Shown here: piece by piece, positions 32,001 through 44,651 of the stretch | Position numbering within the stretch: position 1 is the stretch's first letter | Layout of the letters: each line of letters opens with the position of its first letter | NCBI GenBank assembly: GCA_015143295.1 | Contig: CM026565.1 | Span: 13,824,041 to 13,888,040 of the forward strand | Direction of reading: 5' to 3' | Origin: Tetracentron sinense | Lineage: Eukaryota > Streptophyta > Magnoliopsida > Trochodendrales > Trochodendraceae | Length of the DNA stretch: 64,000 bases | Position numbers and translations under genes: made by a program | The notes under the pieces: model-generated | Told to the model about the DNA's origin: nothing | Seen by the model: only the letters and a program-made list of their open reading frames with translations | The model's database searches: none

Positions 32001-35000
32001 GAATTCCACCCTTAGGTTGGATCAAACTATACGCATTAGAAGAAATGAAATTGAAATGCGATCACCGGTTTTGATTTTTGCGGGTTTGTAGGTTTAGGCC
32101 GAGATATACATTCTAAGTATGCATTTCGAGCCTCTCGGTGCGCAAATATGGCAAACGATCTGCGATTCAATCGAAACAATTTCCGACACCTAGGTTGGGG
32201 CGAAATACAACCGTTAGAAAAATGGCCATCGAAATTTGACCACCGGTTTTGATTTTTTTCACATTTGTAGGTTTAGGCTGAAGTATACTTTCTAAGTATA
32301 GATTTCGAGCCTCTCAGTGCCTAAACTTTGCAAACGACCTTGGATTCCATCAAATCGAATTCCCACACTTAGGTTGGGTCGAAAAACATGCATTATAAGA
32401 AACGGCATCGAAATCCGACCCCTTGTTTGGATGTGGTGCACATTTTTTTTAGGTTTAGGACGAAATATACTTTCTAAATATGGATTTCGGCCTCACGGTG
32501 CACAAATCGGGCAAACGACCTCGTATTCTATCGAAATGAATTCCCACACTTAGGTTGGATCGGAATACACGCATTAGAATAAATGACTTCGAAATCCATT
32601 CACAGGTTTGCATTTGGTGCGCGTTAGAAGAATCATCATCGAAATCCAATTAGCGGTTTGCATTTGGTGCACTTTTTTAGGTTTAGGCCGAAGTATAGTT
32701 TCTAAGTATGGATTTCGGCCTCTCGGTGCCCAAATCGGGTTAGCGACCTCGGATTCCATTGAAACGAATTCCCACACTTAGATGGGTTTGAAATACACGC
32801 GTGAGAAGAAACGACATCGAAACATGACCCCCAGTTTGGATGTGGTGCACTTTTTTTTTTTTTAGGCCGAAGTATAGTTTCTAAGTGTAGATTTCGGCCT
32901 CTTGGTGCCCAAATCGGACTAGCGACCTCGGATTTTGTTGAAACGAATTCCCACACTTAGGTTGGGTAAAAATACACACATTAGAAGAAACGACATCGAA
33001 ATCAGACCCCCGATTTCGATGTGGTGCACTTTTTTGAGTTTAGGATGAAGAATATTTTCTAAGTATGGATTTCGACCTCTCGGTGCACATATCGAGCAAA
33101 CGTCCTCGGATTCTATCGAAACGAATTCCACCCTTAGGTTGGATCAAAATACACGAGTTAAGAAGAAATTAAATTGAAATGCGATCACAGGTTTGGATTT
33201 TGTGCGGGTTTGTAGCTTTTGGACGAGGTATGCTTTCTAAGTACGAATTTCGAGCCTCTCGGTGCCCAAATCTGGCAATTGATTTGGGATTCAATCGAAA
33301 TGATTTCCCACACTTAGGTTGGGTCGAAATACAAGCGTTAGAAAAATGGCCATCGAAATCCGACCACCGGTTTTGATTTTGTTCTCATTTGTAGGTTTAG
33401 GCCGAAGTATACTTTCTAAGTATAGATTTCGAGCCTCTCGGTGCCTAAATTTTGCAAACGACCTTGGATTCCATGAAATCGAATTCCCACACTTAGGTTG
33501 GGTCAAAATAGAAGCATTAGAAGAAACGACATCGAAATCAGACCCCCGATTTGGATGTGGTGCACTTTTTTAGGTTTCGGACGAAGAATATTTTCTATGT
33601 ATGGATTTCGGCCTCTCGGTGTACAAATCGAGCTAACGACCTCGGATTCTATCGAAACGATTTCCACCCTTAGGTTGGATCGAAATATACACATTAAAAG
33701 AAATGAAATTGAAATGCGATCACCGGTTTTGATTTTGTTCGGGTTTGTAGGTTTGGGTCGAGGTATACCTTCTAAGTACGAATTTTGAGCCTCTCGGTGC
33801 CCAAATCTGGCAGACGATCTGGGATTCAATCGAAACGATTTCCCACAGTTAGGTTGGGGCGAAATACAAGCGTTTGAAAAATGGCCATCGAAATTCGACC
33901 ACCGGTTTTGATTTTCTTCTCATTTGTAGGTTTAGGCCGAAGTATACTTTCTAAGTATAGATTTCGAGCCTCTCGGTGCCTAAATTTTACAAACGACCTT
34001 GGATTCCATCAAATCGAATTCCCACACTTAGGTTGGGTCGAAAAACATGCGTTATAAGAAACGGCATCGAAATCCGACCCTTGGTTTGGATGTGGTGCAC
34101 ATTTTAGGTTTAGGACGAAATATACTTTCTAAATTGGATTTCGGCCTCAGGGTGCACTAATCGGTCAAACCGACCTCGTATTCTATCGAAATGAATTCCC
34201 ACACTTAGTTTCGATCGGAATACACGCGTTAGAACAAAATGACTTCGAAATCCGTTCACAGGTTTTGATTTGGTGCGCGTTTGTAAGTTTAGGCCGAAGT
34301 ATACTTTCTAAGTATGAATTTCGGGCCTCTCGTGCCCAAATCGAGTAAAAGACCTCGAGTTCCATTGAAATGATTTCCTACACAATGGTTGGGTCGAAAT
34401 ACCTGCGTTAGAAGAATCGTCATCGAAATCCAATAAGCGGTTTGCATTTGGTGCACTTTTTAAGGTTTAGGCCGAAGTTTAGTTTCGAAGTATGGGTTTC
34501 GGCCTCTCGGTGCCCAAATCAGGTTAGCGACCTCGGATTCCATTGAAACGAATTCCCACACTTAGGTCGGGTCGAAATACACGCGTGAGAAGAAACGACA
34601 TCAAAACATGACCCCCAGTTTGGATGTGGTGCACTTTTTTAGGTTTAGGACGAAGAATATTTTCTAAGTATGGATTTCGGCCTCTCGTTGCAAATATTCG
34701 AGCAAACGTCATCGGATTCTATCGAAACGAATTCCACCCTTAGGTTGGATCGAAATACACGCGTTAGAAGAAATGAAATTGAAATGCGATCACAGGTTTT
34801 TATTTTGTGCGGGTTTGTAGCTTTTGGCCGAGGTATACTTTCTAAGTACGAATTTCGAGCCTCTCGGTGCCCAAATCTGGAAAACGATATGGGATTCAAT
34901 TGAAACGATTTCCCACACTTAGGTTGGGTTTTAAATACAAGTGTTAGAAAAATGGCCATCGAAATTCGACCACCGGTTTTGACTTTGTTCTCATTTGTAG

Positions 35001-36388
35001 GTTTAGGCCGAAGTATATTTTCTAAGTATAGATTTCGAGCCTCTCGGTGCCTAAATTTTGCAAACGACCTTGGATTCCTTCAAATCGAATTCCCACACTT
35101 AGGTTGGGTCGAAAAACATGTGTTATATAAGAAACGGCATCGAAATCCGACCCTTGGTTTAGATGTGGTGCACATGTTTAGGTTTAGGACGAAATATACT
35201 TTCTAAATATGGATTTCGGCCTCAGGGTGCACTAATCGGACAAACGACCTCGTATTCTATCGAAATGAATTCCCACACTTAGGTTGGATCGGAATACACG
35301 AGTTAGAACAAATGACTTCGAAATCCATTGACAGGTTTGGATTTGGAGCACGTTTGTAGGTTTAGGCCGAAGTATACTTTCTAAGTATGAATTTCGGGCC
35401 TCTCGTGCCCGAATCGAGTAAAAGACCTCGGGTTCAATTGAAATGATTTCCTACACAATGGTTGGGTCGAAATACCCGCGTTAGAAGAATCGTCATGGAA
35501 ATCCAATAAGCAGTTTCCATTTGGTGCACTTTATTAGGTTTAGGCCGAAGTATAGTTTCCAAGTATGGATTTCGGCCTCTCGTTGCCCAAATCGGGTTAG
35601 CGACCTCTGATTCCATTGAAACGAATTCCCACACTTAGGTCGGGTCGAAATATACGGGTGAGAAGAAACGACATCTAAACATGCCAGTTTGGATGTGGTG
35701 CACTTTTTTAGGTTTGGCCCGAAGTATAGTTTCTAAGTGTGGATTTCGGCCTCTTGGTGCCCAAATCGGACTAGCGACCTCGGATTCTTTTGAAACGAAT
35801 TCCCACACTTAGGTTGGGTCCAAATACACGCATTAGAAGAAACAACATCGAAATCAGACCCCCGATTTGGATGTGGTGCACTTTTTTAGGTTTAGGACGA
35901 AGAATATTTTCGAAGTATGGATTTCGGCCTCTCGGTGCACATATCGAGAAACGTCCTCAAATTCTATCGAAATGAATTCCACCCATAGGTTGGATCGAAA
36001 TACACGCATTAGAAGAAATGAAATTGAAATGCGATCACAGGTTTGGATTTTGTACGGGTTTGTAGCTTTTGGCCGAGGTATAATTTCTAAGTACGAATTT
36101 CGAGCCTCTCGGTGCCCAAATCTGGCAAACGATCTGAGATTCAATCGAAACGATTTCCCACACTTAGGTTGGGTCGAAATACAAGTGTTAGAAAAATGAC
36201 CATCGAAATCCGACCACCGGTTTTGATTTTGTTCTCATGTGTAGGTTTGGGCTGAAGTATACTTTCTAAGTATAGATTTCGAGCCTCTCGGTGCCTAAAT
36301 TTTGCAAACGACCTTGGATTCCATCAAATCGATTTCCCACACTTAGGTTGGGTCAAAATACACGCATTAGAAGAAACGACATCAAAAT
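29015..36388 (+). repeat. 178-bp satellite array, plus, ~41 monomers, six-monomer HOR
   Basis: The marker CTAAGTA occurs at 29091, 29270, 29447, 29626, 29804, 29981, 30160, 30339, 30516 (mean spacing 178). Monomer types follow a fixed order of six and repeat at ~1068 bp: for example the type with GCCTAAATTTTGC at 30160, ~31225 and ~32296. After ~32400 the order varies with added monomers. Every monomer carries the perfect palindrome AAGTATACTT or a close variant. All open frames here recur in each monomer and are not genes. Confidence 0.93.
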
Positions 36389-37363
36389 TGTAGAGCCCCG
36401 GACTTTTTCATGTTTAATGCATGGCCCTTTCGTAGCCAATGTGCCTTTAATGTAGTACAATTAATAAATAAGAAAGAAATTGAAAATTCTGAAACGTAAA
36501 AATTGTTACTTTTCGAAGGGTGAACCCAACGCAAGTTTAATCGTCCAAATCCGACGAACGAGGCAAAAGATATGGCCAAAACAGTTTGGACCTGCAGACC
36601 ACCGATCGCTCGGTCCATGGAGCGAACGATCGGTACAAAACCGATCGATCGGTAGCTATCGACTGGTCAAGATTTTTGTATTGGGAAATTTTCCAGAGAG
36701 TAGATTTTTAACCGATTGCTCAGTTATGAAACCGATTGATCGGTAGGCGGTCGATCGCTCGGTATCGACCACCAATCGATTGGTGTATCGTGTTTTGCAG
36801 AAATTTCAGTAAGGGTGTTTCGGTCTTTTGGCATTTCACTCTTTACTCTTAAGGGTTGCCCGAGCCTTTAGGGCTCATTTACAACACCTAGAGACATTTG
36901 ATAGTTAGAGAAAGAGGAGAGGGCGATTTCTAACCTAGGGTTTCAATTTGGGGAAGAAATCAAAAGGGGTGAAGACTTAGATCAACCTCAAGCCATTTTC
37001 TTCAAGATTCAAGCTCAAGAACTCATGGAGCTCGTGTTCCAAGCTAGGGCAGAGCCTCATGAAGGTTTTTGGAGGAGTTTTCTTCCTTATTGATCAAGGT
37101 CGGTACATCTTGCTACCCTCCTAGTCATAGTTCATCTTTTCCTCCATGTTTCTTTGTTTTCCTTCATCTATGCTTGTGCTATGAATTGGGATGTGTGAAT
37201 GTTGTGAATAGAGATGGAATGGGCGATTGGATGCCAATGGTTGTGTTGTAATATACTGAACAAACATGTATGATGGAATTATAACCCATCTAGAAAAATA
37301 TGTTGTAGGGTTAACAAAATAATGAACATACCATGTTTGATAGAATGCCAAGCTGAATAAAAT
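36389..37363 (+). mobile_element. Family-C LTR part (CGATCG type), clean copy
   Basis: Starts TGTAGAGCCCCGGAC inside a satellite monomer. It contains AATAAATAAGAAAG, the CGATCG array at 36600-36790, GAGCCTTTAGGGCTC and AAGGTCGGTACATC. It stops at about 37363 against the internal end of the D element, so it is truncated. Confidence 0.85.
36600..36790. repeat. Array of CGATCG palindromic motifs
   Basis: Seven motifs including ACCGATCGATCGGT and ACCGATTGATCGGT, spaced ~25 bp. Confidence 0.85.
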
Positions 37364-37656
37364 GAATAATAATTAAATGATCAAATCATTTAAAAGTAAT
37401 TTCAAAATAAACTCTTTATTTCGAATTTAATTATATCACATATAATACTAGTTTTTAAAATTTATTTAATTATCAATTCTATTTCAATTATATAATAAAT
37501 ATTTATTTATTCATCTCATCAACAAATAAAATAATAAAAATTAAGAGCAATATTAAATAGATCTAAATTAATTCATCTCATGAATTAAATTATCCATTTA
37601 ATTACCTTATCAAAATAAGCAAAAAAATACCCTTAACCATGAGCTCTGATACCACT
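37364..37656 (-). mobile_element. Internal remnant of family-D element
   Basis: Minus strand downstream of the D LTR: two bases, the primer site, then ~280 bp of AT-rich leader without coding domain. Confidence 0.7.
37643..37654 (-). other. Primer binding site of family-D element
   Basis: Minus strand TGGTATCAGAGC followed by TCATGG, two bases after the LTR end. This longer match to initiator Met-tRNA identifies 37657-40035 as a 5' LTR. Confidence 0.88.
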
Positions 37657-40035
37657 TGTAGGGGGATCCGGATAAAAAATTATGCCGAAACTGGATCCCC
37701 TAGATCTTAACACCATAAAAAGTATCAAAATTATCTAAGAGCTTTAGTCATATCACCTTGGTGAATGTTGTTCATTGGTGAATCTTAATCCACTCGAACC
37801 GTCAGAACCCTTTGCAGAGATTTCTCCGAAAAATACTAGAAGCTCGATCCTTGTTCTTCGCTATCCTCACGAAGCTTTAGAATCTCCTTTGAAATTATAA
37901 AAGCAGGAGGAAGAAGATGGAGTAATGGTATAGACCTTCTATCACCAAAAACACTAAGTTTCAAAATCTTAGATTTGTAAAACCCAACTTTGGACCACCG
38001 AGTAGCTCACGAAAATCCCTAGGGGTATCATCCCCTAGGGCTCACGGTTTGGAGAGAGAGAGAGGAGAGGAGAGAAAAAATTCTGGAGAAAAGTGTTTAA
38101 TGGTTTTTTTTTTTTGGGGAAAAAGAAAGTTGGGGTTAGGCAGACCCCGAACAGATGCAATTAATAAAACTCATAATTACAAACACATGTAATGATGGCC
38201 TTTCGCATCCCTATCTACTAGCTTAGACAAAGCCAAAGGAAAAATTGAAGGTACAAAAGTAAACTCACCCACATACATACAAAATTTAGCTAGGAAGTCA
38301 GCTGCACTAGTCCCCTCCCTGGGGGAATGGCTAAACTCACAAAAGTCAAAATTAACAATAACTCTTATTATTAATAAAATAAATTCCTACTTAATCAATA
38401 ACTACTTTAGTTAGAGTAATCCTACTAATTAAAAAGTCCTTATTATAAGAGGATTCCTTAATTAAAAGGGATAAGTCAACATCCTAACTCAAAGATGGAA
38501 ACCTAGTCAAACTAGGAGACCAACACCAAGGTGGGGTGTGGACTTTGGGGAGTTAAAACTCCCTTTTGTAATCTAATTACAATTCCATCTTAATCCTTCA
38601 TGCAATCCAACCATTGGATTTAAATTCCATAATTAAGGGAATTATATTTCAACAATTATTCAATTAAACAAATCCTAATCCAATTAGGATTCCTCAAGTG
38701 GGCGCCCCACCCTAGGGTTTAAACCCATGGGCTTTGGCCCATATTAAAGGTCCATTTTAATGGGTATACGGATATGGGTCAAACTCATTTCCTCTTTAAT
38801 TATGTTAATTAAATAATTGCTAAAATAATCCATATGTTTAAATTAACAATTAATTTAAACAATAGATTAACTTTTAATCTATTTAATTAAATGATTAACT
38901 TTTAATCACTTAAAATAATTGATTAACTTTTAATCAATTATTGAGCTTGTATTTCTTATGTGAGCACCTCCACAGATTGATCTGGGACATTCTTACCCTG
39001 GCTTATCCAATGTTATCCCATTGACCCTAAACAGGAATTACATCGGAATTGCAAGTGACGTGAAATATCCATGTTGCAATTGAATCCCAGTGTATGAACA
39101 TTAACCATTATGGATCCCACGACATGAACTTTTAAATTCGATTTATCCTTCCAAATACATTATCCCTAATAGGTCTTCGAGATTGACATACTATCCAACC
39201 CATTAGCACATTGCAAATCATCCGGGGTTTTCAAGACTTATGATTAAGCCATGAGAAACAATTTCTCATGAAAAACACTTTGAGAAAATCCTTTCATAAG
39301 TATAATACTTTTTAATAAAAGTATATTTAAAAACTTATTTTTTTTTCAAAATCACCTGCGTAGGATTTGAACGTAATCAACTGTCTTACTCGGAACTTAG
39401 ATAATCTCTCAAATTAATGAGCGTGGATTTCTTGTTTGAAATTCATCATGACTCGAACAACTTTCTGACTATCTAACTGTCACTGTATTGTATTCCCTAA
39501 GTTAGAAAATACGTTGGTGGAATCACAACAGTGAGATCACCGCTCAGTCATAGATGAACTCATCAGATCTAAGGATCATCGAAACCGTTCAATATGAATG
39601 AGAGACCAACTATCTGATAGTATGTTTATGCAAGAGGTCTCTCATTGAATGCAATCAGTCAATGTACATTTAAACACCCATATGCTGATGTGTAGTCTCC
39701 ACTACAATAGTTCGAGATAGAACTACATCTCAACTATTGAGAACATCTTAGCATTCTGGCAGCCATATAAGTGAAGTGCCCAGCTTCACCCATAGTTGTG
39801 ACTATATAAGGTATAAGGAACCGGAAAGTTATATCAACCTGTGATAATCTAATCACATAACGTTCCTAAAATATATCCTATGGACCTTTATCGATATCTC
39901 ATATCATATAGATCATCTCTTGATCATGATCAATTACCCATAATGAATACGCAATAGATTAAGCAGAAGTATTTATCAATCAAATTAATAAGGTTCTAAC
40001 AATCTAAATGACTTTTCTCGGCATCATGTCTAACA
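37657..40035 (-). mobile_element. 5' LTR of family-D retrotransposon (2379 bp), clean copy
   Basis: Minus strand from TGTTAGACATGATGCCG (40035) to ATCCCCCTACA (37657), with TG...CA ends. It has no similarity to the Tekay-like LTRs. No pol is present, so Copia or Gypsy cannot be decided. Contains the dyad at 38017-38040 and a GA microsatellite near 38051-38080. Confidence 0.8.
38017..38040. repeat. Inverted repeat CCCTAGGGG / CCCCTAGGG
   Basis: Nine-base arms around TATCAT, counterpart of 26428-26450. Confidence 0.8.
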
Positions 40036-40880
40036 ATTCATACCTATAAAGTATACTTTGGCCTAAACCAAAAAACGCGCACCAAATCCAAACATGTGAT
40101 CGGATTTCGATGTCATTTGTTCTAACGTGTGTATTTTGATCTAACCTAAATGTGAGAATTCATTTCAATAGAATCTAAAGTCGTTTGCCCGATTTGCGCA
40201 ATGAGAGGCCGAAATCCACACTTAGAAAGTATACTTCGCCCTAAACCTAAAAAAGTGACCCACATCCAAACCGGGGTCGGATTCCAATTCCGATTCTTCT
40301 AACGCGGGTATTTCGACCCAACCTTTGTTTAGGAAATCGTTTCGATGGAATCCAAGGTCGTTTGCTCGATTTGGGTCCCGAGATGCCCGAAATTCATAAT
40401 TAGAAAGTATACTTCGGCCTAAACCAAAAAAAGTGCACCACATCCATACCGGTGGTCGGATTTCGATGCCTTTTCTTCTAACGCGTGTTTTTCAACCCAA
40501 CCTAAATGTGGGAATTGGATTCAATGGAACCCGAGGTTGTTTGCGAAATTTGGGCTCCGAGAGGCTCGAAATCCATACTTAGAAAGTATACTTCGGCCTA
40601 ATCGTAAAAAAGTGCCCCAATTCAAAACTAGGGGTCGGATTTCAATGTCGTTTCTTCTAACGCCTGTATTTTGACCAAACCTGAGTGTGAGAATTCGTTT
40701 TGATTGAATCCGAGGTCATTTCCCCGATTTGGTCACCGAGAGGCTCAAAATACATATATAGAAAATATACTTCGGCTTGAACCTACAAATGCGCACCAAA
40801 TCCAAACCGGGGGTCAAATTTCGATGCCGTTTATTCTCAAGCGTGTATTTCGACCCAACCTAAGTGTGGGAAATTGTTTC
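40036..40880 (-). repeat. 178-bp satellite, minus, ~4.7 monomers
   Basis: Counterpart of 23394-24232. The last five bases GTTTC are the target duplication of the next LTR. Confidence 0.9.
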
Positions 40881-41354
40881 TGTAGAGCCCCGGACCTTTT
40901 CACATTTAATGCATGACCCTTTCATTGCCATTTTGCCTTTAAAGAGGTATAATTAATAAATAAGGAAGAAATTAGAAATTCCAAAATGTCAAAAATGTTC
41001 CTTTTCGAAGTACGAACCCAACGCAAGTTGAATCGTCAAAATCGGACGAACGAGTCAAAAGATATGGCCAAAACAGTCTGGACCTGCAGGCAATCGTAGC
41101 TCGGAAGGCACTAAGGACGTAGCTTGGAAGGCACTAAGGACGTAACTCTGATAACGTGCTCTGATAAGGCACAGACAACGCATAGACAACGTACTCTGAT
41201 AACGTAGCTCTAGCTCTGATAACGTATACGTTGTGCATCTGTTGTGCAACAGACAACGGGTACGTCGTGCAGCAGACAACGTGTACGTTGTACAGCAAAC
41301 AACGTATACGTTGTACAGCTCATGACGGGACGTTGTACATAAGACAACGCACAA

Positions 41355-41660
41355 TGTGGTCAGCACTATTCATAGCACAACGTGTTCGGCACTATTCACA
41401 GCACAACGTGTTTGGCACTATTCACAGCACAACATGTTCGGCACTATTCACAGCACAACGTGTTCGGCACTATTCACAGCACAACGTGTTCGGCACTATT
41501 CACAGCACAACGTGTTCGGCACTATTCACAGCACAACGTGTTCGACACTATTCACACCACAATGTGTTCGGCACTATTCACAGCACAACGTGTTTGGCAC
41601 TATTCACAGCACAACGTGTTTGGCACTATTCACAGCTCAACGTGTTCGGCACTCGTGTTT
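41355..41660 (+). repeat. LTR minisatellite, 26-bp units, ~11 copies
   Basis: Regular 26-bp units containing GCACAACGTGTTCGGCACTA then TTCACA, nearly identical to each other. Confidence 0.94.
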
Positions 41661-42552
41661 TTGCAAAAATTTTAGTAAGGGTATTATGGTCTTTTGGTCG
41701 GTTCACTCTTACCTTAAGAGTTTAACCCGAGCCTTTAGGGCTCATTCTCAACACTTAGAGGATTTGGGGGATTAGAAGAGAGGAGAAAGGGTTTCCTAAG
41801 CTAGTGGAGAGCTTAGCACTCGTGGAGAGCGTTCCCCAAAAGTTTTTCTCGAAGATCACGGCTCAAGCACTCGTGGAGAGCGTTCCCCAAGCTAGGGCAG
41901 CACCTCATGGTCGTTTTTGGAAGGGGTTTCTTCCTCATTTCTTCAAGGTCGGTACTTCTTACTACCCTCCTAGTTATAGTTCATCTTTTCCCTTTATTTC
42001 TTTTGATTTTCTTTCATTTACACATGTGCTATGAGATGGATGGTTGTGAATAGTGAATGGAGATGGAATGGGCGATTGGATGCCAAGGGTTGTGTTGTGA
42101 TGATTAAAATGGGGAGGGCATTGTATCCATAATAAACACACCTTTATGATTTGAGTAGACTCACCTAGAAAAGCATGATTTAGGTTTAAATGAATAATGA
42201 ATAATGAACACACCATGTTTTATGAAATGCCAAGGTGAATAAAATGAGTTGTAAATTAGGAAATGCATGCCTAATAAATTATGAATATTGCTAGGTCCTA
42301 TGATAGTGTATTTTCTAGCTTTCCCTAAATGATATGAATATTACATTGCTCAATCATTGATGTTACACGTGTTGTGAAATTACTCAAATGTCATATTTAA
42401 ATTTAAATGCAAGTATGTACACGGTTCCCACGAGCACGGCATGCATGACATGATTTATCGAGGTTTTCAAGAACATGGTTAGAGGTGGGACATATCCTAC
42501 GATATGTTTTACCTCGCTTTTCACAAGAAAACAAGAACCAACATTCCACGAG

Positions 42553-42690
42553 GGGTCTCCCCTCACTCACAAGTGCATATCATGAAGAAGGGCCTCCCTT
42601 CCCTCGCAAGTACATACATATCATGAAGAAGGGTCTCCCTTCCCTCGCAAGTGCATTGCATAAAGAAGGGTCTCCCTTCCCTCTCAAGGC
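42553..42690 (+). repeat. GAAGGG-TCT-CCCTTC hairpin array
   Basis: Same array as 8505-8665; one unit reads GAAGGGCCTCCCTTC, which changes only the loop and keeps the stem. Confidence 0.85.
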
Positions 42691-43029
42691 ATCTCTCAAG
42701 CGCATCTCACAAGGATATCTCACAAGTGTATCTCACAAGTTACATGATCACAAGCAAGCACTCGTGACATGCATGACATGACACGTACGACACGCTCGAC
42801 AAGATCAAGTAAGACAAACACGACAAGCTCTCAAGTACGAAAAGATATTTCAAGCCAAGTCAAGTGCACGATGTTTTCAAGAGGTTTTATCGGCTTTCTA
42901 CGAAATACAAGCATGATTATAAATTGCTTTACTTCCTTGTATGATATGAATTGTTTCCGTCTAACATATATGAATTGCTCCTGATTTATGTATTGCCATT
43001 TTTATGCAATGACTATTGGTTAGTATTTG

Positions 43030-43061
43030 GTACCCACTGAGTATTCCATGCTCAGTCGTAC
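43030..43061 (+). promoter_or_regulatory. Conserved stem-loop, compensatory variant
   Basis: GTAC, CC, ACTGAG, loop TATTCCATG, CTCAGT, C, GTAC; ends five bases before the ATG at 43067. Confidence 0.65.
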
Positions 43062-43066
43062 TTCTT

Positions 43067-43222
43067 ATGTCGGCAGGTTCTGAGGGAGCTGCTGCTCTAT
43101 TTGATTTTTGTGCTCCTGGTCCATGGGTGGAAGAGGAGTACGTCGAGGAGCCTTTGGAGGAACCTCCCGTAGAGGGTTATCAGGAGGTGGTGTTAGATTC
43201 TGAGCGGATTGGCTGTGGGTGA
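43067..43222 (+). CDS. LTR-encoded small ORF in solo LTR, long form (51 aa)
   Basis: ATG 43067, TGA 43220-43222. Same peptide as 20984-21139: MSAGS...PWVEEEYVEE...GYQEVVLDSERIGCG. Preceded by the stem-loop at 43030-43061. Confidence 0.55.
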   Translation: MSAGSEGAAALFDFCAPGPWVEEEYVEEPLEEPPVEGYQEVVLDSERIGCG

Positions 43223-43485
43223 GCATGAGTGATTATATCCATGTATTTTGGCGGGCATGTCCGCACTTTCTTTGTTTTGATTTCTTTGTATTAAACTTGG
43301 ACCATGCGTATATACTTAGAAGTTGTTAGACTTCCGCTGTGTTTTAAAGTTATGTTTCCGCTGTCATCCTCTATTGTATATGCTCTGTGGGTTTTTGCAG
43401 GTTGGTTTGTCAAGCAAGTCATGTAAGCCATGATTAGTCGTCCAAAGTTCACTCTAACTCCTAGGGTGGGTTTTGGGTCGCGACA

Positions 43486-43913
43486 GTTTCGATGGAATCC
43501 GAGGGTCGTTTGTCCGACTTAGGCACTGAGAGGCCTGAAATTCATACCTAGAAAGTATACTTTGGCCTGAACCTACAAACGCGCACCAAATCCAAACCTG
43601 TTATCGGATTTCAGTGTCATTTGTTCCAACGCTGTATTTCGATCCAACCTAAGTGTGGGCATTCATTTCGATAGAATCTGAGGTCGTTTTCCTGATTTGC
43701 GCAACGAGAGGCCAAAATCAACACTTAGAAAGTATACTTCATCCTAAACCTAAAAAATTGCCTCACTACCATACTGGGGTCGGATTTCAGGGCCGATTCT
43801 TCTAACGCGGGTATTTTGACCCAACCTTTGAGTGGGAAATCGTTTCGATGGAATCCGAGTTCGTTTGCCCGATTTGGGAACCAAGAAGCTCGAAATTCGT
43901 ACTTAGAAAGTAG
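43486..43913 (-). repeat. 178-bp satellite, minus, ~2.4 monomers
   Basis: Counterpart of 20296-20721, ending CTTAGAAAGTA before family-B sequence. Confidence 0.9.
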
Positions 43914-44188
43914 GTTGCCACTATTGACAAGCACACAAACACGCATGCATGCATGAACCGGGTTTTCAAAAAGTATTTGTACATGATAAATTAAACAAGA
44001 AACAAGCATATGTCAAGGAGGTTCGTAGCCCAAGTAAAGGGTACTAGCCTCTGATTCACAAGAAAATGAAATAGTTACATGTCAAGGAGGTTGATAGCCC
44101 AAGTGAAGGGTGCTAGCCTCTGGTTCACAAGTGAAAGAAAACAAGTACATGTCAAGGAGGTTGGTAGGCCAAATGAAGGGTGCTAGCC
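43914..44188 (+). mobile_element. Family-B LTR fragment
   Basis: Counterpart of 20020-20295, with the 65-bp repeat units; ends TAGCC, the target duplication (complement of GGCTA). Confidence 0.85.
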
Positions 44189-44494
44189 TGTCACGACCCA
44201 AATCCCACCCTAGGAGTTAGAGTGAACTTTGGACGACTAATCATGGCTTACATGACTTGCTTGACAAACCATCTTGCAAAAACCCACAGAGCATATACAA
44301 TGGAGGACATTATCAGCGGAAACATGCTCTATCATGGCATAGCGGAAGACTAACCAACCCTCTATGTATATACATACTTAAATTCAAGTTTTATACAAAA
44401 AGCAATCCATAAGAAAGTGCGGACATGCCCGCCAAAATACATAAATCTAACTCTCATTTCACCCACAGCTAATCCACTCAGAATCTACAACCAC

Positions 44495-44614
44495 CTATTG
44501 GTAACCCTCTACGGGAGGTTCCTCCAAAGGCTCCTCGACGTACTCCTCTTCCACCCATGGACCAGGAGCACAAACATCAAATGGAGCAGCAGCTCCCTCA
44601 GAACCTGCCGACAT
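44495..44614 (-). CDS. LTR-encoded small ORF, second copy of 3' LTR (39 aa)
   Basis: ATG 44614, stop 44497-44495. Same peptide as 19595-19714. Stem-loop at 44620-44651. Confidence 0.5.
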   Translation of the reverse strand: MSAGSEGAAAPFDVCAPGPWVEEEYVEEPLEEPPVEGYQ

Positions 44615-44619
44615 AAGAA

Positions 44620-44651
44620 GTACGGCTGAGCATGGAATACTCAGCGGGTAC
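44620..44651 (-). promoter_or_regulatory. Conserved stem-loop 5' of small ORF
   Basis: Identical to the structure at 19558-19589. Confidence 0.6.

Larger units (their letters stand above)
40881..43485 (+). mobile_element. Solo LTR in satellite, clean copy (2605 bp)
   Basis: TGTAGAGCCCCGGACC to GGTCGCGACA, flanked by GTTTC at 40876-40880 and 43486-43490. Counterpart of 20722-23393. This is the best copy for reading the modules of this LTR type. Confidence 0.93.

Noticed and set aside
29015..36388. Many 60-110-codon open frames on both strands
   Set aside because: They recur once per satellite monomer and share no start context or domain; they are shadows of the satellite. The same applies to 2061-6189 and 53562-64000.
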